Shown: in pieces, positions 57,192-64,000 of the stretch
Layout of the letters: each line of letters begins with the position of its first letter
How positions within the stretch are numbered: position 1 is the first letter of the stretch
NCBI GenBank assembly: GCA_963727635.1
Contig: CAVSHP010000019.1
Location: 60,925 to 124,924, forward strand
DNA: 64,000 nt
Source: SZUA-36 sp963727635
GTDB taxonomy: Bacteria > Pseudomonadota > Gammaproteobacteria > Xanthomonadales > SZUA-36
Direction: 5' to 3'
Translations under genes and position numbers: made by a program
Notes under the pieces: generated by a model
Seen by the model: only the letters and a program-made list of their open reading frames with translations
What the model was told of the DNA's origin: nothing
Databases searched by the model: none

Positions 57192-58187
57192 ATGTCACTA
57201 AAAGAGTTGTCCGGAGACCCGCAGATACAGCGAATTATCGCTCACCCCCATGATGACAACGCTGACTGGCAGGCGGACCTCGAACAATTCCTGTCCGGCG
57301 GTACGCAGCTGACCCGTCATTCTGCCGGCGAGTCGGCGATCATCGCCGTTCAGCGTCTGTTGATTTTCCTTGGCTATTCAACCGCCTCGGCGGGAGGATT
57401 CCTGGTGGATGGTGACTTCGGTCGTGGCACCAATCGCGGCATCGCTCAATTTCAGTTTGAGCATGGCCTCAACCAGAAGATTAACCGCGCCACGCTGTGT
57501 TACCCATGCCAATGGAATACGGCCAGCAAACTGATCGTCAATATACCCGATGCCACGCTGACCGTAGCGACCCTCGACCGAATGGCAACGCTGGCCCTGG
57601 AGCGGTGTGCTTCGGGCAATGTGATGACCGGAAATTTCGAAGATGCCATATTCCATCTCAATGCCTTGCACAAGCGTCAGTTTTTTAGCAGCCGGGAGAT
57701 CATACGGCTCTATGGTGCCTATGCTGAAGCCGCTTGCGCAAGGATAAAGGCTTCTGAAAATATTACGCTACGCGCCGAGTGGGTGCTGGCTATCATCAAG
57801 CAGGAAACCGCCGGTGTAATCCGGCCGCGGTTTGAGCAACACTATCTGTCCCGCCTCAATGACAGTTATCCCGGAGAGAGTCTTGAAGAGCTTCGCATGC
57901 GTTCCATGAGCCTGGGCCTGGGACAGATCATGGGAGAAAACTACGCGGCTGTCGGGGCCGCCAGCGCGACGCGGTTATTCACCGCACCCATAGCCGAGCA
58001 GGTGGCTTTTATCGCCCGTTTTCTGAAGAAAAAAAGCGCAGTGGTAAGCAAGAAAAATCCAAGCGACGAAGATTTTCGAACGCTGGCAAGATTTTATAAC
58101 GGCCCAGGTTACGAGGCTCATAGATACCATGAAACGCTGGCTCGCTGGTTCAGGGAGTTCAGGCAGCTATACGGCTTCGGCCTTTAA
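57192..58187 (+). CDS. Peptidoglycan-binding N-acetylmuramidase, no signal peptide
   Basis: A 331-residue protein. Residues about 48-105 form a PG_binding_1 domain (IIAVQRLLIFLGYSTASAGGFLVDGDFGRGTNRGIAQFQ). Residues about 190-330 resemble DUF3380 N-acetylmuramidases (WVLAIIKQETAG with the catalytic glutamate, SMSLGLGQIMGENYAAVG, ARFYNGPGYEAHRYHETLARWF). The enzyme would cut the glycan of peptidoglycan. It lacks a signal peptide, so export needs a holin, a type VI system or lysis, but no such gene is nearby. The start is preceded by ACGAGG. Confidence 0.8.
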   Translation: MSLKELSGDPQIQRIIAHPHDDNADWQADLEQFLSGGTQLTRHSAGESAIIAVQRLLIFLGYSTASAGGFLVDGDFGRGTNRGIAQFQFEHGLNQKINRATLCYPCQWNTASKLIVNIPDATLTVATLDRMATLALERCASGNVMTGNFEDAIFHLNALHKRQFFSSREIIRLYGAYAEAACARIKASENITLRAEWVLAIIKQETAGVIRPRFEQHYLSRLNDSYPGESLEELRMRSMSLGLGQIMGENYAAVGAASATRLFTAPIAEQVAFIARFLKKKSAVVSKKNPSDEDFRTLARFYNGPGYEAHRYHETLARWFREFRQLYGFGL

Positions 58188-58196
58188 CTGCTATAG

Positions 58197-58390
58197 ATGA
58201 ACCGGGGAATACCAGTTCCGCTGTGCGACACAAGGCAACCATTCAACAGGTTTGAATTGCCTGTACTCCGGCAAGAATTCTTGAGGATCAGCTCGATTCG
58301 CTTCGGGAAATTCACCTCAAACTGGATGAGGTGCTGCAGACTTCAAGCAACGAAAATATTGCGCTGCATGAGGACAAGTCCGTCCGTTAA
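58197..58390 (+). pseudogene. Possible broken small gene
   Basis: One frame ending at TAA 58390 reads ILEDQLDSLREIHLKLDEVL and then QTSSNENIALHEDKSVR, which looks like a true protein C-terminus. It can be joined to an upstream VELPVLRQ by removing one base of GTTTGA and one near 58270. No start site or family is recognised. The rest of 58188-58681 shows only a short LANPADKQAQFNLRSAMG piece near 58510-58570 that might be a TPR/Sel1 remnant. Confidence 0.3.
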
Positions 58391-58681
58391 AGTAAACAGT
58401 GAAAGAACCCTGGCAGCGTGATACCGACCCAGTTACCGGGTCAAGGTTCGTTCGGCCGAGTAGATTTCTGCAGATATGCCCTTAAATATCAATGACTGCA
58501 TTTGGCCGCTGGACAATACCTGGCCAACCCGGCAGATAAACAGGCTCAATTCAACCTGCGTTCAGCCATGGGTTGATATAGTTGGTTCAACTTTTAATGC
58601 AGCATCGAATTATGCTAATCCAACCAGCTGATTCGATTTTGTGGAAGAGTTATGTATTCACACCAATATAGGAGAAGTGAG

Positions 58682-58993
58682 ATGTTGACTAGAAAACTAT
58701 TGATCGCAATGATGTTTATTCTGATGCTGGCAGCCGGCGGTGTGCAAGCCGGAGGCGATGCTGCCAGGGGCGCCGAACTCGCGACAGACTGCGCCGATTG
58801 TCACGGCGCCGATGGCAAAGGTGATGCGGATACGCCGGCAATTGCCGGAATGGATGCTGCAGTACAGGCCAAAATGCTGGCTGATTACAAGTCCGGTGCC
58901 CTTGAAGGTGATATGACCGACTATGTAGGCGACCTCAGCGAACAGGATATGGCCGATCTCGCCGCTTACTACGCCACGCTTCCTGCCAAGTGA
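58682..58993 (+). CDS. Small periplasmic class I cytochrome c
   Basis: A 103-residue protein, start behind AGGAGAAG. It has a signal peptide (LLIAMMFILMLAAGGVQA) and one haem-binding motif C37-A-D-C40-H41 (LATDCADCHGADGKGD). The distal haem ligand is one of the methionines in MLADYKSGALEGDMTDYVGDLSEQDM, and the closing helix is ADLAAYYATLPAK. It is of the c4/c553 half-size type and should carry single electrons to a terminal oxidase or another periplasmic acceptor. It stands alone with its own terminator. Confidence 0.9.
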   Translation: MLTRKLLIAMMFILMLAAGGVQAGGDAARGAELATDCADCHGADGKGDADTPAIAGMDAAVQAKMLADYKSGALEGDMTDYVGDLSEQDMADLAAYYATLPAK

Positions 58994-59000
58994 TCTATAG

Positions 59001-59040
59001 TCCTGCACCACCCACAAAGGGTGGTGCAGGACCATTTTTT
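59001..59040 (+). terminator. Rho-independent terminator after cytochrome c
   Basis: TCCTGCACCACCC (59001-59013) pairs perfectly with GGGTGGTGCAGGA (59019-59031) and is followed by CCATTTTTT. It starts seven bases after the stop. 59041-59299 holds no recognised gene. Confidence 0.9.
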
Positions 59041-59299
59041 GCAGCCGAATACCACCACAATCCCACCTTACAAAATTTCACTATCAATCCGGCTTGAGCC
59101 GGGTGACACTTCCACAAAGCAGGAATGACTGGAACCACCCCGATAAGCTTGGGGTGACAAATGTTGTCCGGTTTCATACTGGGCCGCATCTATCGTTTCC
59201 ATTTTTTTTGATTGGTAATTTCTTATCCTACCTGATACGATTAACCCCGATTTAATAAATAACCTCTTGAATAATCTTATAATTGACAAGGAAAGTCAG

Positions 59300-59995
59300 A
59301 TGAGAATACTACGGACTGTACTATTTATATTGGTTATGCTCCCCATGATTTCCCAGGCTGCGCAGACAGTTTACTCAGACCGCAGCGCCTGGGAATCAGC
59401 CGTCAGCAATGCGAGCGTTCAACGGGAAGACTTCAATTCTGTCGTTAATGACCTGACCTTTACAGATTCAAGCACGGTCATAGGCTCACTTGAACTGACG
59501 TCGACTGGAGGAGCGGCCGGAGCCATGCTAATTGACGCGCTTCCCGGGGAATTTTCAAGTGGCAATGGCATTGATGGAAGCAGTTTTCTTAATGCAGGCG
59601 GACTGGGGTCTACATCTGTTTTGACGATTACATTTCCGCAACCGGTGCAAGCCTTTGGCTTTGACACCATGAACTATGATCAAGGTGGCGAGCAGGCAGA
59701 AATTTTTGTAAATGGTGAAAGCGTTGGATTGACGCCATTTTGCACAGGAGGAGACTGCGCTGATCCCAACCAGGCATATGGATTTGCAGGCGTGGTTTCG
59801 AGCGTTGGGATGACATTCGTTACGATAGAAATTCGCGGCGCTGCCGAAACGACTGATGTGGCCGCCGCGTTTGATAACCTGGATTATGTTTATGGCTTGC
59901 CAACGTCTATTCCAACACTGGGTACGATTGGTCTCGCGCTGCTAACGTTGATGTTGCTCGGTGTGGGTTTGTACAAAAGGCAACAAAGAATCTGA
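59300..59995 (+). CDS. IPTL-CTERM surface protein
   Basis: A 231-residue exported protein: signal peptide (TVLFILVMLPMISQA), a beta-rich body (FGFDTMNYDQGGEQAEIFVNGE, VTIEIRGAAE) and a C-terminal sorting signal IPTLGTIGLALLTLMLLGVG followed by a KRQQR tail. This tripartite IPTL-CTERM is read by an exosortase-type system that trims and displays the protein; the sorting enzyme is not in this window. The body resembles the Ca-free PEP-CTERM proteins with FDNLDYVYG at the end. A terminator follows 21 bases on. Confidence 0.85.
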   Translation: MRILRTVLFILVMLPMISQAAQTVYSDRSAWESAVSNASVQREDFNSVVNDLTFTDSSTVIGSLELTSTGGAAGAMLIDALPGEFSSGNGIDGSSFLNAGGLGSTSVLTITFPQPVQAFGFDTMNYDQGGEQAEIFVNGESVGLTPFCTGGDCADPNQAYGFAGVVSSVGMTFVTIEIRGAAETTDVAAAFDNLDYVYGLPTSIPTLGTIGLALLTLMLLGVGLYKRQQRI

Positions 59996-60016
59996 CCCGG
60001 CAAATTAGCCGTCAAG

Positions 60017-60043
60017 AAAAAGGCCTCCCCGGAGGCCTTTTTT
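60017..60043 (+). terminator. Rho-independent terminator after the IPTL-CTERM gene
   Basis: AAAAAGGCCTCC-CC-GGAGGCCTTTTTT: a stem of twelve pairs ending in a T-run, symmetrical enough to work in both directions. Confidence 0.9.
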
Positions 60044-60101
60044 GCATTTACCCGTAAAACAAATGAACCATGACATTCGTTGCCCGTATACTGCGACACA
60101 A

Positions 60102-60956
60102 ATGAATAAAACTACCTGCGTATCCATTTGCCTGATGTTGTTATTATGTGCCACGTCTGATGTCATTGAATGCAGCGAGATCACTTTGAAACGCAATGTC
60201 AGTTACAGCAGCGTCACCGAATTGGGTTTTACCAGTGCCGATCAAAAACTGGTCTACGGTGACGATAACCCTGACCTCCAGTATGGCTTGCTGTGGTTGC
60301 CGCCAAGTATGGCTGGGTCTGAAAAAGCTCCGCTGATCGTATTCATCCACGGCGGTTGCTGGCTGAACCAGTACGATATCCAGCATAGTTTCCCACTGGG
60401 CAGCGCACTGGCGAAAGCGGGCTATGGCGTCTGGTCACTCGAATACCGGCGCAGCGGAGACGCGGGTGGCGGTTGGCCGGGGAGCCTGGATGACATCAGG
60501 CAGGGGCTTGCATTCACCGCCAAACTTGAAAATTACCCGTTGGACCTTGATCACATCGTCATCATGGGTCATTCCGCAGGTGGACACCTGGCATTGCTGG
60601 CGGCCTCCGGAAATAAAAGCGTTGACGGAGTGATCGGTCTGGCGGCCATCACCGACATCGTCACCTACTCCAGGGGTACGAACGACTGTCAGACCGCGGC
60701 AATCGATTTTATGGGTGGCGCGTACGAGACGAAAGCGGACGCCTACGCGGCAGCCAACCCTGCCAGTGGGTCTGTCCACGACCATACCATCCTGCTCAAC
60801 GGGGACATGGATTCCATCGTTCCGCCCGAGCAGGCACAACTGTCCGGTGCAACTGCAATCCTGTCGCAAGGGGCCGGTCATTTCGACTGGATTCATCCGC
60901 AAACCGCGGCGTACCAGCTGTTGCTCTCAACGCTGGATGACCTGTTTCAAAAGTAA
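60102..60956 (+). CDS. Exported alpha/beta hydrolase (BD-FAE/esterase-like)
   Basis: A 284-residue protein with a signal sequence at 1-25 (VSICLMLLLCATSDVIECS) that may be a lipoprotein or Sec signal. The fold is shown by HGGCW (83-87, oxyanion), the nucleophile S158 in MGHSAGGHLALLAASG, the acid in LNGDMDSIVPPEQ and the base in GAGHFDWI. Such enzymes cleave short esters from polymers or drugs outside the cytoplasm. The ATG at 60102 is chosen at the signal start. Confidence 0.8.
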   Translation: MNKTTCVSICLMLLLCATSDVIECSEITLKRNVSYSSVTELGFTSADQKLVYGDDNPDLQYGLLWLPPSMAGSEKAPLIVFIHGGCWLNQYDIQHSFPLGSALAKAGYGVWSLEYRRSGDAGGGWPGSLDDIRQGLAFTAKLENYPLDLDHIVIMGHSAGGHLALLAASGNKSVDGVIGLAAITDIVTYSRGTNDCQTAAIDFMGGAYETKADAYAAANPASGSVHDHTILLNGDMDSIVPPEQAQLSGATAILSQGAGHFDWIHPQTAAYQLLLSTLDDLFQK

Positions 60957-61206
60957 ATCAGCCGTTCGTTTTAATCACCTGCAGATTCACCTTGCTGAAT
61001 TCCAGGAGCGCGCACTACGGCTTCCGTCTCTGGTGCTTTCTGGCCGGCAGGACGCCCCGGACCGCAGGACATCGACGTATGCCAGAGAATGATTCCCTGA
61101 TCGCCACCGGACAGCAGGCCCGAAGGCCGTGTGCTAATCTTGAAAGAAGACCGCAACAAAAATAAACACGTTCGGACTTCCACAACCCTTTGAACCGGTA
61201 CCGCTG

Positions 61207-64000
61207 ATGATTGCAAAGACATCTAACCGTTGGATATTGCCCGCACTTGCTGGGGTTGGTTTTTGCCGCGCCTTGCGCGCTGGCAGAACCCGGATTCTAC
61301 GAGTCCGAACCCAACAATACACCGGCCGAGGCCAACCCGGTTGCCGGTGAAGTCACCCTTTACGGGACTATGCTTAAAGGTGACCAGGACGGGTTTATGT
61401 GGACCGTGTCCGACGATGACGCACGCAAGCTCTGGACGTTTGAATTGCATGGAATACCCGGCGCGCTGACCATTGCCGAAATCGTGCGTGTCGAATACGC
61501 CGAAAATGGTACCGACGTGGCTTCTACCCAACGGCTGGTGAAGATGGGTACACGTGACGGCCTGACGCCATCCATTCACAAGGACCTGATGTTTGAACCC
61601 GGTGAGTACCTGATCGGCATTGCATATGCGGGTGGCGGAAGCGCGCCTTTTCGTCCACCGGCCGCTGGCTTGTCGTTTGGTAATGATGGGCAGCCTGAAA
61701 ACGCGACCGCGCAGGATGGCATAGCGACCCCCACTGATGAACCTGGTGCCTGGCGACTGATGATTCGTGAAGGTAAAAAACTGTATATCAGCAGTGATAG
61801 CAAGTCGCCATGAAACCCAAAAACAGGCTGCAGCGATACGGCTGGGCCGGCCTTTAACGGCTTTTGAAAGCAATGAAAAATCATGGTACAGCCTGAAATT
61901 TGATGAAAAGGCCGCCACCCAGCGTTGGAACATCGCTGTCCAGGTGCCGCTCGGCCGCGAACTATCAGCACGCCTGGTCAGCTCTGCAGGAACCGAGTTG
62001 GCGAGCACGTCCGTGGACAAATACGGGCTTCTTGCGTTTGCCGAGATGGCCCCTGAGGCGACCACCTGGTTTCTGGAGTTATCCAGTCCCGAGACAGGAT
62101 TCATGCGCTCTGTAAGCACTGAAATCACCGGCCAGCGGGTCAGCGGTGAAGAAGCCGAGCCGAACGGTGAGCTTAACCTGGCCAACTTTGTTGACTTGTC
62201 ACAACCGCTGACCGGGCGTATTACCGCGGATGACGGCTGGGATTATTTCCGGTTCTCTGTTGATGACGACACGTCGGATCAACTGCTCACATTGCGTATC
62301 GAATCCACCCCGCCGGTCAATCTCAATTTCTGTCTCTCCGATGCAGATGGCACGGTGCTGCAATGCCGTAGCGGAGAAACCCCGACGGAACTCCCGGACC
62401 TTTTGCTTAACCCCGGTACGTGGCGTCTCAGTGTTTCCCGCGCGAAGGAAACCGAGTACAGCATCTCCATGTCCCGCCAGGGGCCAGTGACAGCCGGTAC
62501 TGAAGTGGAACCGAACGACCGGATCGAAGACGCCAATGGCGTTCCAGCGAATCTGCGGATCAAGGGGCGGTTTAGCGGCGAGGACAGCGATTTCTACCAG
62601 ATACTGATCCCGGGCGAGCCGCAGCTATGGCGTTTCCAGGTCGTCGGCGATGAACTTTTTGAGCTCCATTATTACGACGGCGGGATGAAGGATCAGGCGC
62701 GCATGCGCGCGGCCCGGGGCCAACGGCGACTGCAGCTTGAGAACCTGTTCCTGATGCCAGGCCGGCACTTTTTAAAAGTCAGTGGCCATGATGGCGGCAA
62801 TTACACGCTGTTGGCCCGTGCGCTGGGGCCACCCGATCCCAACGGCGAAATCGAACCCAATGATGTATCCAACATGCAGCGTCTGGCCATCGGTCAGACC
62901 CGCAGCGGCTTGCTCTCAGAACAGAATGACCAGGATTACTACCGCTTTTTTCTCGCCAATACGGATCACATCCGGCTAACTATTCAACCGCCGCCTGACG
63001 GTCAGATCGAGCCCCACCTGTATTGGTACTACTCCGCATTGGCCAGGGCGCGGGCCCGGCGAAAAGGTGAACCGATGGTCATCGAAGGTTTATTCCCGCC
63101 GGGTGACTACCATTTCTGGCTGAGACCCAAGCAGGTCAGCGATGCCGAATACACGGTCAAGCTGGAGCGCCTGCCACGCTTTTCCTGCCCGGCGGATTGT
63201 GAACCGAATGGCTTGAATACCCTGGACAGAGCGGCTCCTTTGCCCCCGGACCTGGTGCTGCAGGGCAAATCCGGCGAATGGTTTGACTGGGATTACTACC
63301 AGTTGCCCGTATTTGACACACCCACCGAACTGGTCATCCACGCCGATGATCCAGTGCACGAACTGACCATCGGTACATTGACCAGGCAACGCGAACGTCT
63401 GACCTTCGATCCTGAGCAGAAGAACTATCGTATTACGGTTCCGGCCGGAGAAGCACAACGGCTCATGTTGGATTCACAGCAGCAGGACTACCGCCTGCAA
63501 CTGGAATTTCCGGACGGGCAGATAGAACCGGTGACCCACGTATTGCAGGCGGACCTCAATCTGGATTTTGACAACGACAGCGTGTCTGCATTTCGCGCTG
63601 ACGGTCAACAGGTGCCAGGCGTGCTGAAATTGAAGAGCAACGGCAGCTTCCACACTGCAACTCGAACTGGAAGCCGTGACCAGCGACTACCGTTGGAGCG
63701 CAGCGCTGGATCGGTCCGACGTGGCGATGGCCGCGGGCGGATCCGCCAACGTACCTGTCACAGTCCAGGTCCCCGCCGATGCCTGGGCGGACCGGCCGGT
63801 ACGTATCAGCGTCAGGGCGCGCGATAAATCCGGGGCCCAGGCCGAAACCTGGAAGGAGATTGCAGTGGACCGCGACATCCCGCCAGTCAATCCAAACATG
63901 GATTGGGAGCTTCCCGACAGCCTTGTTGGCGGATTCAATATCGCCTGGATGCCCCTCGGCGCTGAATGGAGCGGGGAACAGCCATCGGGTAATCGACCCG
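61207..64000 (+). pseudogene. Large secreted PPC-repeat protein, frameshifted and cut by the window end
   Basis: At least 930 residues. The true start is probably the ATG at 61207 (MIAKTSNRWILPALAG). Deleting one G of the GGGG at about 61252-61255 joins it to LVFAAPCALAEPGFYE, a signal peptide. Further breaks near 61811 (SKS to HETQKQ) and 63652 (GSF to TLQLELEA) are also cured by removing one C each. The body has several pre-peptidase C-like domains with EPN... linkers and DWDYYRF-type cores (WDYFRFSV, DSDFYQILI, DQDYYRFFL, DWDYYQLPV). It is secreted or periplasmic, and no catalytic domain is seen before the window ends. Confidence 0.75.

Overview
The window reads as a piece of a Gammaproteobacterium chromosome. 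GC content is moderate to high. The content is typical of free-living aquatic or sediment members: a TonB-dependent receptor, a CadC/TPR regulator, Kup, a POT peptide transporter, agmatine catabolism, a molybdenum hydroxylase and an IPTL-CTERM protein. I see no rRNA, no intact tRNA, no CRISPR array and no prophage. Genus cannot be fixed by eye.

Layout. 0-7 kb: two related secreted proteins (one broken), then a winged-helix/TPR membrane regulator overlapping a TonB-dependent receptor (broken) and a Cys-containing exported protein. 7-28 kb: an accessory stretch holding three large coiled-coil proteins without signal peptides, many small envelope proteins, a LysR/pirin/GST cluster, an SLC13-type permease, a nucleotide-type transporter and an exported SDR. 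This stretch is studded with ten clusters of a palindromic repeat (core GGGTGTCC or GGACACCC). A single RAYT-type Y1 transposase lies almost exactly at the middle of the zone. 28-36 kb: OmpA-like protein, phosphoglucomutase, transaldolase, a CbbY-like phosphatase and a two-gene molybdenum hydroxylase. 36-54 kb: membrane proteins, a PKD-domain secreted protein, CPBP protease, a PLP decarboxylase, peptide and potassium transporters, an acyl-CoA ligase/hydrolase/MFS group and a large cytoplasmic-looking repeat protein. 54-64 kb: the agmatine-to-putrescine pair aguA/aguB, a YbaK-type deacylase, a muramidase, a small cytochrome c, an IPTL-CTERM protein, an esterase and a large PPC-repeat secreted protein running off the end.

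Two things stand out. First, the repeat clusters: each has its own version of the outer flank, contains core-less echo fragments of that flank, and several sit where genes are truncated. They look like the products of a local REP/RAYT system. Second, at least a dozen conserved genes are broken by frameshifts that are almost all explained by one extra base, often in a short homopolymer. That bias points to insertion errors in the sequence more than to real decay, so the broken genes are annotated as probable single genes with their likely repair points.
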